Positions 24,749-33,405 of a DNA stretch of 64,000 bases are shown piece after piece. The DNA is from Mycobacterium sp. DL99 (lineage in GTDB: Bacteria; Actinomycetota; Actinomycetes; Mycobacteriales; Mycobacteriaceae). The DNA lies in NCBI RefSeq assembly GCF_004762045.1, contig NZ_SJOM01000007.1, positions 487,818 through 551,817 on the forward strand. Direction: 5' to 3'. The position numbers were made by a program, and so were the translations under genes. Under the pieces are notes generated by a model that was not told the origin of the DNA, did no database searches, and worked only from the letters and a program-made list of their open reading frames with translations. Position 1 is the stretch's first letter. Every line of letters begins with the position of its first letter.

Positions 24749-25177
24749 CTATTTGCTGCCAGATCCGATCTGAGCTACAGCCTCGACCTCGATATGCATC
24801 TCGGGCAGACCCAGCGCTTTCACGCCCAGCGCGGTCCACAGTGGCAGGTGTTCTCCCGCCCGCTTGCGGAACTGATCAACAACCGCTGTCAGGTGATCCT
24901 CGCCGATAGAACCCTCGCCAATGGGCTTGTGATACGTGTAAACCTTCACGACGTCGTGCCACGTGGCGCCTGCCGCTACAAGAGTCTTTTCGACGTTGTC
25001 AAAGGCCTTCTGGATCTCTGCTTCCAGAGAATCGACCGAGAAGGTCAGGTCGTCGTCCCATCCACCCTGACCGGAGATTTCCACGCGATCGCCGATCCGA
25101 ACGGCCTGACCGTAGCTGTATTGCGTCCGAAAGATCTCTCCGTATCCGGGGGTGTCGAAGAACTCGGGCTTTGACAT
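24749..25177 (-). CDS. Rid-family protein
   Basis: 142-residue Rid protein with [47 protein letters not shown] and the end [15 protein letters not shown]. The position of the RidA catalytic arginine reads KALGLP, so the residue is absent. It is 86 bp downstream of the HD-hydrolase gene on the same strand and may belong to one operon with it and the epimerase relic. The reaction is unknown; such Rid subgroups often sit in degradation pathways. Confidence 0.9.
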   Translation of the reverse strand: MSKPEFFDTPGYGEIFRTQYSYGQAVRIGDRVEISGQGGWDDDLTFSVDSLEAEIQKAFDNVEKTLVAAGATWHDVVKVYTYHKPIGEGSIGEDHLTAVVDQFRKRAGEHLPLWTALGVKALGLPEMHIEVEAVAQIGSGSK

Positions 25178-25263
25178 GCGGGTGCATCCTTTCGTTGTTA
25201 TTTCGTATCCATTTCGGCAAGCCAGCCGTCACGGAGTCTCTGTTCGATGGGCGTCTCACGGTC

Positions 25264-25974
25264 TCAGTTGCCCCACCGTGAACCCCCGTCCGCGATGAGC
25301 TGCTCGCCATAGGTGGCGCCGAATTCGCGTCGCTCGCGCAGGACCTCGCCTGGAGGGCTATAGCGCGGGGCGTTGTTCGGATCACTTGCGGCGTGGTCGG
25401 CGACTGCGTCGATGACTGACGTGGCCATGTTGAAACGAGGGTAAGCGGAATGGATTACGGCTCCGATTTGTGCGGTTACCGCTTTCAGATGTGTCTCCGG
25501 CAGACCAAGAACACCGCCGAAGTCGATGGCGACACCTTGGTAGGTCAGCGAAGTCAGGGCGCCCATCCGCTCGGGGATGACCGCGGTGTTGTGTAGTGCG
25601 ATGGCTTCCCAGACGGCATCGACCTTGGGAGCCTCCAGACCATGGCCGCTCAGAAATTCAGCCGCGCGGTCCGCGCCGTCGACCTCGAAGCGAGTGTTTC
25701 TCTTGGCGAGCGGTGACAGTCCGACGTCATGCAGGACGCACGCAAGATAGAGAAGCTCGTCATCGAAATCTCGGCCAGGTACGAGCCCGATGTGCGGGGC
25801 GAGCAGCCGAGCGAACAGATAGCTCCGCACGCTGTGATTGGCGATGGCTGGAGACTCTGCGCCTTGCACCAATTCGAGCGCTGCCAGTGCGAGTGGTGTG
25901 CTCGGCAATGTGACCAAATCGGTGTCGGCGGGAGGTTGTTCCTTCTCGGATGGCGAAACTTCCGGCAATGTCAT
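25264..25974 (-). CDS. HD-domain hydrolase, cyanamide-hydratase-like
   Basis: 236-residue metal-dependent protein. The first histidine is in NHSVRSYLFARL, the HD pair in ACVLHDVGLSP, then RFEVDGADRAAEFL and EAIALHNTAVI supply the further conserved positions. This order is that of the cyanamide hydratase/DUF-type HD proteins widespread in actinobacteria and fungi, whose natural substrates are mostly unknown. The first ~25 residues are low-complexity. It heads the minus-strand run HD-Rid-(epimerase relic)-Rid-(hydrolase relic). Confidence 0.87.
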   Translation of the reverse strand: MTLPEVSPSEKEQPPADTDLVTLPSTPLALAALELVQGAESPAIANHSVRSYLFARLLAPHIGLVPGRDFDDELLYLACVLHDVGLSPLAKRNTRFEVDGADRAAEFLSGHGLEAPKVDAVWEAIALHNTAVIPERMGALTSLTYQGVAIDFGGVLGLPETHLKAVTAQIGAVIHSAYPRFNMATSVIDAVADHAASDPNNAPRYSPPGEVLRERREFGATYGEQLIADGGSRWGN

Positions 25975-26228
25975 ACGACGAGTGTGCGGTCGGTTCAGCG
26001 GGTCCGGCCAGAGGCAGAATTGCCGGTTGCCGTTAGGTTGCTGCCATTTTCGTTGACTTGGGGTTGCGCTACCTCAACGGTCTCGGTGATCTCCACATCG
26101 CGGTGCCCGCTGCCTTGGTGCGACGTGCGGCCGATCTTGAGTCGAGTGGTTGGAATCCAAAGGGCAGCAACGTATATTCCGTTCCTTGGAGCGCAGCTGC
26201 AAGCTCCGCCCGCTGGCCGGGCGGCATG

Positions 26229-26828
26229 TCATTCGTCGCGAGGCGAGGTGAGCGCCTTGATCGCTGCGGTCGACATCGTCTTGATGATGGACTCGTGGTC
26301 CAGGCCCTTGTTGAGGGTCGCCACGGAATTGAGCATTGAGAACACCGTGTGCGTGAGTAACCGAACCTCTGGTTCGGATAGGTCAGGCCGCAACGCTGCG
26401 ACGATGGAAATCCATTCCTCGGCATAGAGATTCATCTCGCGTCGGATTCGACGCCGGTCCTTTTCCGGCAACGCGTGTTCGTTCTTCATGAAGACGAGCG
26501 TGGTCGGAGCTGAGGTCACCACGCTCCGGATATGGAAGTCGACCAAGATCTCCAGCGCGGCCCGCGGATCGGGCTCCGCCTCAGCGGTTTCCCTGGCGAA
26601 CCGATGCAGAGCCGCCAAAGGACTCTCCACCACGGCGATCAGGAGAGCCTGCTTGTTCGCGAAGTGGTTGTAGAGGCCCGGCCCGGAAATTCCGGCCGCT
26701 GTGCAGATCATGTCCACGGTCACTCCGTCGTAGGAGTTTCGCAAGAACAGGTCGGCGGCCACCTTGAGCAAGACATCCCGGCGTGAGGTGCCGGCGGACG
26801 GCTCGTGCGCGGCATCGTCAGTGGTCAT
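26229..26828 (-). CDS. TetR-family regulator of the flavin/CoA operon
   Basis: 199-residue regulator. HTH: ADLFLRNSYDGVTVDMICTAAGISGPGLYNHFANKQALL, a canonical TetR_N domain. The ligand domain is of the TetR_C_33/KstR-like size. Start ATG 26828 (MTTDDAAHE) is used; the open frame to 26906 is not protein-like. The gene is divergent from the large plus-strand operon starting at 27161, with a palindrome ATTAAT-GGGT-ATTAAT between them, so local repression released by an acyl-CoA or the pathway substrate is likely. Confidence 0.9.
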   Translation of the reverse strand: MTTDDAAHEPSAGTSRRDVLLKVAADLFLRNSYDGVTVDMICTAAGISGPGLYNHFANKQALLIAVVESPLAALHRFARETAEAEPDPRAALEILVDFHIRSVVTSAPTTLVFMKNEHALPEKDRRRIRREMNLYAEEWISIVAALRPDLSEPEVRLLTHTVFSMLNSVATLNKGLDHESIIKTMSTAAIKALTSPRDE

Positions 26829-26944
26829 GGCAAACAACGATAACCACAGTGCTAGGCACCGCCGAGTCTGGGAAGTGGTTGGGGGTGCGCACCACGTCCG
26901 GATCACGTTGAACCTTCGGTGGCCGGACGAGCGGTGCGCTTCAT

Positions 26945-26960
26945 ATTAATGGGTATTAAT
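26945..26960. promoter_or_regulatory. Palindrome in the divergent promoter region 26829-27160
   Basis: ATTAAT (26945-26950), GGGT, ATTAAT (26955-26960) is an AT-rich inverted repeat in an otherwise GC-rich 330-bp gene-free interval. It can equally be read as direct TATTAAT repeats. It is the best candidate operator or promoter element for the TetR gene and the operon at 27161. Nothing else in the interval stands out. Confidence 0.5.
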
Positions 26961-27160
26961 CCATGGAAAGAGTGGGCCGCCTGCGTACGGCGGGCTAACG
27001 GGGCTGCGGGGGTACCGCTCCGTCCGATATATCTGCAGCATAATGCCGGTATGTGCGGCCACAGAAGGCGGGAGGGCGGCCGGATTGAAGTTGCGCGTTG
27101 ACAACCAAGGCGCCGCGTCTTACGTTAAGGATCGTTCACCTAGTGGAAAGTGGTGTGAAT

Positions 27161-28360
27161 ATGCGGTTCATATTCATGAGCGAAGGCGAGACGGTCCCGG
27201 GGCATACCCATGAGCACCGCTACCGGGAGCTCGTGGAAGAAGTCCTACTTGCGGAAGAGGTCGGGTTCGACGCGTTCGGAACGTCCGAGCAGCACGTCGC
27301 GATCGGCACGGCGACAACCTCCGCACCTGAGGTCATCTATCCGTACCTGATGGCGCTGACCAAGCGCATCCGGTTCATGCACTTGGTCACTCTCTTGCCC
27401 ACGCGCATCAACCATGCCCTTCGCGTTGCCGAACGGTTGGCAACCGAGGACATCCTGTCCAGCGGCCGCGTGGAACTCGGAGTTGGGCGCGGGAACACGA
27501 CACTTGCGCTGCGCGCCTTCGAAGTTGAACCAAGCGAGAACAAGGCTCAGCTGATAGAAGGGCTGGAGGTCATCCGCCGGGCTCTGCACAATGACGTGTT
27601 CTCCTATGTTGGCGAGCACTACAAGATTCCGCCGCGAAGCCTGGTGCCCAAGGCAATTCAACAGCCATATCCCCCCATCTCGATGGCCGCCGGCAGTCCT
27701 GATTCGGTTCGCAAGGCCGCCGAGCTCGGCATCGGGGCTATCGTCGGTGGGTTTTACCTCGGCTTCGAGTTTGTCGAGAGCATGTTGCGCATCTACGACG
27801 ATGCCCTCGACGGAGCTACGCATGCCTATCCGCTCCAAGCGCAGAAGCTCGTCGCGGTCGGAGGCGGAATGCACTGTGCCGAGACCCGTGAGGAAGCCCT
27901 CAAGTGGGCGCGGAATCTGAAAGAGACGGTGTCTCTTTCGACGGACGCGTATGAGCGCCTGTCCAAGTTGTCGGCCGACTATCAGTACATGGGCGCGGTA
28001 CGGAACGTCGACTTCAACGATGAGCGATACATGTTCGAGGAATCGTCCGGATTCATCGTGGGCGATCCGGATGACTGTGCGGCACAAGTGCAGCGATTCG
28101 CCGACCTTGGCGCAGACGCCATCGTCATGAGAATCGATGGACTCCCACACAGAGAGCTGATGAAGTCGATCGAGCTCTTCGGCAAGTACGTCATCCCCAG
28201 GTTCAAGAACCCACGGGCCGTGGTGCGCCCCGCTGACGCGATTCTGGCCGACATCCGCACGGCCCGGCCCGCGCATTATGCGGAGCTCGAAGCGTTCGAA
28301 GAGTCTAAATCCCAGTCGAATTCCCATAAGAATGTTGTCAAGGTAGGAGAGACACGATGA
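27161..28360 (+). CDS. Luciferase-like flavin-dependent monooxygenase (LLM class)
   Basis: About 399 residues. The TIM-barrel protein begins MRFIFMSEGE, with ELVEEVLLAEEVGFDAFGTSEQHV, a central RVELGVGRGNTT flavin-phosphate region, PPISMAAGSPDSVRKAAELG and the substrate-side IVGDPDDCAAQVQRFADLGADAIVM. This is the two-component FMNH2 (or F420H2) monooxygenase class. A flavin reductase gene lies downstream in the same operon, favouring FMNH2. GGAAAG stands ten bases before ATG 27161; the open frame extends to 27098. Its stop overlaps the next start (ATGA), so translation is coupled. It probably opens the pathway by oxygenating the substrate. Confidence 0.92.
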   Translation: MRFIFMSEGETVPGHTHEHRYRELVEEVLLAEEVGFDAFGTSEQHVAIGTATTSAPEVIYPYLMALTKRIRFMHLVTLLPTRINHALRVAERLATEDILSSGRVELGVGRGNTTLALRAFEVEPSENKAQLIEGLEVIRRALHNDVFSYVGEHYKIPPRSLVPKAIQQPYPPISMAAGSPDSVRKAAELGIGAIVGGFYLGFEFVESMLRIYDDALDGATHAYPLQAQKLVAVGGGMHCAETREEALKWARNLKETVSLSTDAYERLSKLSADYQYMGAVRNVDFNDERYMFEESSGFIVGDPDDCAAQVQRFADLGADAIVMRIDGLPHRELMKSIELFGKYVIPRFKNPRAVVRPADAILADIRTARPAHYAELEAFEESKSQSNSHKNVVKVGETR

Positions 28361-29220
28361 GCAAATTGGCCGCTGATGACATCTTCAGCCGCTACCCCGA
28401 GGAGATCCTGATCGAACGCAGGCCCAATGGTGTTCTGCTCATCACGATCAACAGACCTGACCGGCTCAATGCCTTGACGATGCCGATGTTCGATCATCTT
28501 TCGGACATCTGGGTGGACGTCGACCGAGACCCTGAAACACGGGTTGCCGTCATCACCGGCGCAGGCCGTGGCTTCTGCACGGGCATGGACGTACGCCAGC
28601 CAGAGCCCACGCTGGACGAAGCGGTGGCGCTCATGGAGGGCGAGCGCAAACGGATTACGGCCATCCTCAACATGGACAAGCCGCTCATCTCGGCGATCAA
28701 CGGTCCCGCGGTTGGCTGGGGGTTGTCGATGGCGCTTCTGGCTGACATCAGTGTCGCTGCCGAGGACGCACTGCTTCGAGACGGGCACACCCGTGTCGGT
28801 GTGGTCGCCGGTGACCATTCCTCGCTCATCTGGCCGTTGCTCGTGGGGATGGCCAAGACAAAGTACTACCAGTTGACTTCGGCGAGTATGACCGGCATCG
28901 AAGCTGAACGAATCGGCTTGTTGAGTCTCGCTGTACCGCGGGAGAATGTGCTGGATCGCGCCCTCGAGATCGCCGACGAACTTGCGCAAGGCTCGCAGCA
29001 GGCGATCCGCTGGACAAAACGGTCCCTGAACACCGGATGGCTCACCAATGCCCTTCCGCAGCACGAGCTTTCCGCGGCGCTGGAGGTCATCGGATTCGCG
29101 AGCGCAGACTACTTCGAGGCCCGGCAGGCCTTCCGTGAAGGCCGTCCGCCGGAGTATCCGTCCGCGCGCGGCGAAGGGCGCTCTGTCCTGGGACCGCAAC
29201 CGGCGAACGCAGCCAGGTGA
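28357..29220 (+). CDS. Enoyl-CoA hydratase/isomerase family protein (first copy)
   Basis: 287-residue crotonase-fold protein. Visible are LLITINRPDRLNALTMPMF, the oxyanion-hole ITGAGRGFCTGMDV and AINGPAVGWGLSMALLADI. The second catalytic region (RDGHTRVGVVAGDHSSLIWPLLVG) has Gly-Asp where classical hydratases have the active-site glutamate, so hydration is not assured; hydrolase or ring-cleaving relatives are alternatives. The start overlaps the monooxygenase stop by four bases, and only three bases separate the end from the second copy. Confidence 0.92.
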   Translation: MSKLAADDIFSRYPEEILIERRPNGVLLITINRPDRLNALTMPMFDHLSDIWVDVDRDPETRVAVITGAGRGFCTGMDVRQPEPTLDEAVALMEGERKRITAILNMDKPLISAINGPAVGWGLSMALLADISVAAEDALLRDGHTRVGVVAGDHSSLIWPLLVGMAKTKYYQLTSASMTGIEAERIGLLSLAVPRENVLDRALEIADELAQGSQQAIRWTKRSLNTGWLTNALPQHELSAALEVIGFASADYFEARQAFREGRPPEYPSARGEGRSVLGPQPANAAR

Positions 29221-29223
29221 CCT

Positions 29224-30030
29224 ATGAGCGCACTCGCGGCCGGCCAGTCCGCCACTCTCGACACTGCTGACCACGATGGCGTTCTGGTGGTCGCGTTGGA
29301 TAGGCCTCCGGCAAATGCGATGAACCGCCAACTCATCCACGATCTTGCCAGCCTGTTCGGACAGCTCGGCGCCAGGCCAGAAGCACCATCGATCGTGCTC
29401 ACCGGCAAGGGGGAGCGGTTTTTCAGCGCCGGAGGAGACATCAAGGAGTTAGAGGGTGCGCTCGCCGGCGAGATCGAGGTCCGCATGCGCGAATTCCACG
29501 CATTACTCGTGGCGATGGACCGCTACCCGCGGCCGGTGATCAGCGCTATCAATGGGCACTGTGTTGGCGGCGGTATGGAGGTCGTGCTCTTCTCGGACAG
29601 TGTGTTGGCGGTCAACTCGGCGCGGTTCGGGTTTCCGGAGATCAATCACGGACTGCTGCCTGCGGACAAGGGAATCCAACGAGCCAACCGGATGCTCGGT
29701 GTCCGCGTCACCCGGCGAATCATCCTGTCGGGTGAACTCTTCGACGCGCAGCACGCTCTCGACATGGGTGTCGTCGACGAGCTGGTCACCGATCCCAAGG
29801 AGCTGATCCCCGCGGCCGTCGCAACGGCGCGCGCCGCCGGCTCGAAGGCTCCGGTGCTCTATGGTGCCTTGAAGGGCAGCGTCAACGATGCGGACGACGT
29901 GCGCGATGAGGCGTCCCTGCAACGCACGCTGAAGGCCGCTGCCGATTATTTCGACGACCCGGCCGCACGAGGGTTGCGGCAACGGTGGAGTGGCCGAAAG
30001 GCCCCCGCAGCCAAGGTGCAATCGTGTTGA
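29224..30030 (+). CDS. Enoyl-CoA hydratase/isomerase family protein (second copy)
   Basis: 268-residue crotonase-fold protein, different from the copy just upstream. Motifs: VALDRPPANAMNRQLI, LTGKGERFFSAGGDIKEL for the first oxyanion loop, INGHCVGGGMEVVLFSDSV for the second, and FGFPEINHGLLPADKG, which carries a glutamate at the acid/base position region. The two copies together suggest two steps at the CoA-ester level, such as hydration plus C-C cleavage or isomerisation. The intervening 160 bp before the ligase gene shows a weak hydrophobic frame that I do not call. Confidence 0.92.
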   Translation: MSALAAGQSATLDTADHDGVLVVALDRPPANAMNRQLIHDLASLFGQLGARPEAPSIVLTGKGERFFSAGGDIKELEGALAGEIEVRMREFHALLVAMDRYPRPVISAINGHCVGGGMEVVLFSDSVLAVNSARFGFPEINHGLLPADKGIQRANRMLGVRVTRRIILSGELFDAQHALDMGVVDELVTDPKELIPAAVATARAAGSKAPVLYGALKGSVNDADDVRDEASLQRTLKAAADYFDDPAARGLRQRWSGRKAPAAKVQSC

Positions 30031-30189
30031 CCGTCGTTGTCGCCGGATTGGTCAGCGGTGCCGTTCTCCTGCTCGCGACAGTGGCCTTCGAACTCCCACG
30101 CCGCGTAGAGGGTTTCCTGAACATCGGAAGGTCACCCAACGTTACGCGGGGACCGAACTCGACGACTTGGCTGAGGAACTGGGCTGACT

Positions 30190-32094
30190 ATGACGATGCA
30201 AAACCCAAGTGCAGCGACCGCGCCGACAGGACGTAAGGGGGTGCCGGTGTTGAACACGCTGACGGAGTTCGAAGCCGTCAATCGAACTTTCGCCCAGATG
30301 CTGTGCGACCGCGCCGAGCGTGAACCCGACGTAATCGCGTATTGCAGCTGGGTGAACGGAGCCGCCCGCCCGACCACATGGAGCGGATATCTCCAGCAGG
30401 TGCGGGAGGTCGCGCTCGGCTTGCATGGACTTGGGGCCGTGCGAGGCGATCGGGTGGCCATTGTGTCGTCCACTCGCCACGAGTGGGTCGTCGCCGCACT
30501 GGCGATACTCAGTCTCGGAGGTGTCGTCGTGGGGGTGTACCCCACAAGCTCGGTCGCCGAAGTCAAACAGGCGTTGGAGAATTCCGAGGCCACAGTCGTT
30601 TTCGCGGAGAACGCGGCAGATGTGGCGAAGGTTGCTGCCGTAGCGCATGAGCTGCCGCGTCTGCGTGCGACGGTCGGGTTCGACATAAAACCGCAGGGCC
30701 TAGCGGAATCTGTGCGGGCCGTGCACTGGGGAGAACTGCGTGACCGCGGTCGGTCCCGCGGTGTGACCGAACCTGAGTTGTTTGCGACGCTGGTTGAGGC
30801 GGGCTACATCGACGAGCCGGCGGCCCTGTTCTATACGTCGGGATCTACCGGTGCGCCGAAAGGCGTGGTTCACACGCACCGCTCTCTGCAGTACTCGGTG
30901 CTGGGCTTCGCCATGTCGTACCCGGACGTCGGCTGGGTCAGGCATGACCTCGTTGCGTTCCTTGGCCTTTCACACGTTGCGCCCGCGCTGATCGGGGTGT
31001 TCACCCCGATCATGACTCGACTCGTCATTACCTATTGCACCATGGATCAACGTCTGAACGCGCTCGTCGGCGTGCGACCGACAGCGGTCCTGTGGCCACC
31101 ACGAATGCACGAGAAGTTGGCCGGCGAGGTGTTACAGCAGCTTTCGGAGTCTGGTGCTGTCTTCCGACTGCGGTACGCGATAGCGATGCGGATTGCTCGC
31201 AAAGTAAGCGAGATGCGCTGGAGAGATCAGGACGCCCCGTGGTATTTCAACTATCTGTACAACGTGTGCCTCCGTCGGGTGTTCCTTCCCCTGCGCGCAA
31301 AAGTTGGCATGGACCGCATCAGGGTCGCCTGGACTGCCTCAGGCAGCATGTCCCCCGAGGTGACAGCGCTGTGGCAGATGTGGGGACTCGACCTTCGTGA
31401 GCTTTACGGAACGACAGAAACCTGCGGATCGGTTCTTGCCCAGTGGGATCGCGCATTCCCGCCGCCCGGAACGATCGGGAAAACCATGCCAGACCCACGG
31501 TGGAAGGCGCGCGTATCGGGAGAGGGGGAGCTGCAACTGCGCAGCCCCTGCCTCTTCAGCGGTTACCTCGACGACTCTGAGGCGACGGCCGCTGCGATGG
31601 ACCACGGCTGGTATCGCACAGGCGATCTGGTGGAGGTGGACTCCGATGGGGAAGTGCGGATCATCGGCAGAATCAAAGATGTCCTCAAGACCAGCGGCGG
31701 AAAAACCGTCAGCCCTCAGCCGATCGAGCTCCGACTCAAGGCCAGTCCACTCATTGATGAGGCGATTGTCGTCGGTGAAGGACGCAAGTATCTGACCGTA
31801 CTGGTCGGCGTGAGTGCGGAGACGCGGACGCTGCTCACGACTGACCGAGATGCCGCGCTTGCCACATGGATCGACGAAGTCAATTCTGAGCTCTCAAGGC
31901 CGCTGCAATTGAAGAAGTTCCGCGTCCTGCCACGGCCGCTCTCGGCCGCGGACGGCGAGTTGACTCTCAAGGGCACCATACGGCGCTCGGCAATCCTCGC
32001 GTCTTTCCGCGACCTTGTCGATGAAATGTACGACGCCGGTGAGCAGGGGGAGATCGCCCGCCAGGCGCGGTTCGCCGGCGGCGATCTGAAGTAG
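30190..32094 (+). CDS. AMP-dependent acyl-CoA synthetase, long form (FadD15-like)
   Basis: 634-residue ANL ligase of the long-chain acyl-CoA synthetase type that has an insert between the P-loop and the adenine motif. P-loop: YTSGSTGAPKGVVHTH; adenine motif ELYGTTETCG; hinge HGWYRTGDLVEVDSDGEVRIIGRIKDVLKTSGGKTVSP; catalytic lysine probably in GELTLKGTIRR. The insert contains MRWRDQDAPWYFNYLYNVCLRRVFLPLRAK, a helical segment common in FadD15/FAA-type enzymes. It loads a carboxylate made in the pathway onto CoA. Followed after 8 bp by the creatininase-family gene. Confidence 0.92.
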   Translation: MTMQNPSAATAPTGRKGVPVLNTLTEFEAVNRTFAQMLCDRAEREPDVIAYCSWVNGAARPTTWSGYLQQVREVALGLHGLGAVRGDRVAIVSSTRHEWVVAALAILSLGGVVVGVYPTSSVAEVKQALENSEATVVFAENAADVAKVAAVAHELPRLRATVGFDIKPQGLAESVRAVHWGELRDRGRSRGVTEPELFATLVEAGYIDEPAALFYTSGSTGAPKGVVHTHRSLQYSVLGFAMSYPDVGWVRHDLVAFLGLSHVAPALIGVFTPIMTRLVITYCTMDQRLNALVGVRPTAVLWPPRMHEKLAGEVLQQLSESGAVFRLRYAIAMRIARKVSEMRWRDQDAPWYFNYLYNVCLRRVFLPLRAKVGMDRIRVAWTASGSMSPEVTALWQMWGLDLRELYGTTETCGSVLAQWDRAFPPPGTIGKTMPDPRWKARVSGEGELQLRSPCLFSGYLDDSEATAAAMDHGWYRTGDLVEVDSDGEVRIIGRIKDVLKTSGGKTVSPQPIELRLKASPLIDEAIVVGEGRKYLTVLVGVSAETRTLLTTDRDAALATWIDEVNSELSRPLQLKKFRVLPRPLSAADGELTLKGTIRRSAILASFRDLVDEMYDAGEQGEIARQARFAGGDLK

Positions 32095-32102
32095 GTGAAT
32101 GG

Positions 32103-32858
32103 ATGAACGAGGTTCGGGTCGAGTTCATGACAAGCGCCGAGATCAGCGCGGCGATCTCGGAAGGAGCACGCACAGCAGTTCTCCCGCTGGGAGCCGTCGA
32201 ACAGCACGGTGGGCACTTGCCGCTGTCGACGGATGCCGATCATGCTGACGAGCTCGCGGTGCGGGTCGCGCGCCATCTCGGGGGCGCGCTGGTTCTGCCG
32301 ACCGTACGGGTGGGGTACTCACCGCACCACCTCGGATTCACCGGCACCCTGTCGCTTCGCGCGTCCACGCTGGAATCGCTGTGCGAAGACTACTGTCGAC
32401 ACCTCGACAAGGATGGCTTCGAACGAATCGTCATGTTCTCCGGGCATATCGGGAACCATCCCGTGATGCGTGACTTCGAGGAGCGACTCACGGCGGCACT
32501 CGCGCCGCTGACCGTCATCATCTTCTCCGATACCGAGGCCATCTTGAACGCGTGGCAACGGGCGGCGGACAGCGTGGCATCTTTGGGCGCCAACGTGGGA
32601 GGGCACGCTGACATCGCAGAGACATCGGTGATGCTGGCCCTTCACCCACAGAAGGTCCGCATCGACCGGTTCGCCCGAGGCTACACCGGCAAGGTGGACC
32701 AGCAGCTACTCGATCGGGCATTTCAAGACGGAATCGGAGCAGTCTCCGCCAACGGCATTCTGGGTGACCCAGAAGGCGCCTCGGAGCGGATCGGGAAGGC
32801 GTGCCTCGACGCGGTCACGTCCCTGATTGCCGACTACGCCCGCGCCCGGGGCGCGTGA
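32103..32858 (+). CDS. Creatininase-family amidohydrolase
   Basis: 251-residue metal-dependent hydrolase. The signature LPLGAVEQHGGHLPLSTDAD gives Glu, His and Asp metal ligands near residues 30-45; GHIGNHPV supplies the next histidine region, where most members have GGN, and GGHADIAETSVMLA the last glutamate. Members cut or form cyclic amides (creatininase), act in mycofactocin maturation (MftE) or in cofactor pathways. In this operon a ring-opening amide or lactam hydrolysis is plausible but not shown. Spacing to both neighbours is short (8 and 25 bp). Confidence 0.88.
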   Translation: MNEVRVEFMTSAEISAAISEGARTAVLPLGAVEQHGGHLPLSTDADHADELAVRVARHLGGALVLPTVRVGYSPHHLGFTGTLSLRASTLESLCEDYCRHLDKDGFERIVMFSGHIGNHPVMRDFEERLTAALAPLTVIIFSDTEAILNAWQRAADSVASLGANVGGHADIAETSVMLALHPQKVRIDRFARGYTGKVDQQLLDRAFQDGIGAVSANGILGDPEGASERIGKACLDAVTSLIADYARARGA

Positions 32859-32883
32859 CATCCACGAGAACGGAGTGCAAGCG

Positions 32884-33405
32884 ATGACTACCCTCGATCC
32901 CGTTTCTACCGGGAACTCCGACCGGGATATGGCGCAACTGCGCAGGCTTTACGGTCGTTATCCAACTGGCGTCGCGGCGGTGTGCGCACTGCGTGATGGA
33001 CAACCGGTCGGGATTGTTGCCACCTCGTTCACCCCGGTATCCATCGATCCGGCGTTGGTGTCGATCTGCGTGCAGCACACGTCGACTACCTGGCCGCATC
33101 TGGCAGACGGACGCCATCTAGGCGTCTCGGTCCTGGAATCGCGGCAAGAAGCCACGTGTCGGCAGATTGCGGCGAAGAATGTGGATCGATTTGCCGGAGT
33201 GCCATGGTTCGCGACCGAATCCGACGCGGTGCTGCTGTCAGACGCGGTGGCCCAACTCGACTGCGAGATTTCCACGACCGTTTCCGCCGGTGACCATGAT
33301 GTGGTCATTCTCGAAGTCAAGGCCGCTGCGACGGATATCGACGCATCTCCGCTTCTCTTTCACGACAGCCGATTTCGAACGTTCGCGGTCGGACACGACT
33401 CATGA
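32884..33405 (+). CDS. Flavin reductase-domain protein (two-component monooxygenase reductase)
   Basis: 173-residue FMN-binding split-barrel protein. The family core LYGRYPTGVAAVCALRDGQPVGIVATSFTPVSIDPALVSICV (in parts) matches HpaC/flavin reductase-like proteins, with a TWPHLADGRHLGVSVL strand and FAGVPWFATESDAVLLSDAVAQLDCEI. It likely supplies FMNH2 to the luciferase-like monooxygenase of the same operon. ATG 32884 follows GGAGTG; the frame is open from 32827. The stop overlaps the next start by four bases, tying it to the RibBA-like protein. Confidence 0.92.
   Translation: MTTLDPVSTGNSDRDMAQLRRLYGRYPTGVAAVCALRDGQPVGIVATSFTPVSIDPALVSICVQHTSTTWPHLADGRHLGVSVLESRQEATCRQIAAKNVDRFAGVPWFATESDAVLLSDAVAQLDCEISTTVSAGDHDVVILEVKAAATDIDASPLLFHDSRFRTFAVGHDS

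Noticed and set aside
27245..28327. Long antisense frame over the luciferase-like monooxygenase
   Set aside because: Exact complement of a clear TIM-barrel gene, low-complexity composition, no ribosome site.
29985..30236. 83-codon frame with a hydrophobic stretch between the second crotonase and the ligase
   Set aside because: Overlaps the crotonase 3' end and the ligase 5' end, no ribosome site, no family; a remnant is possible but not supported.
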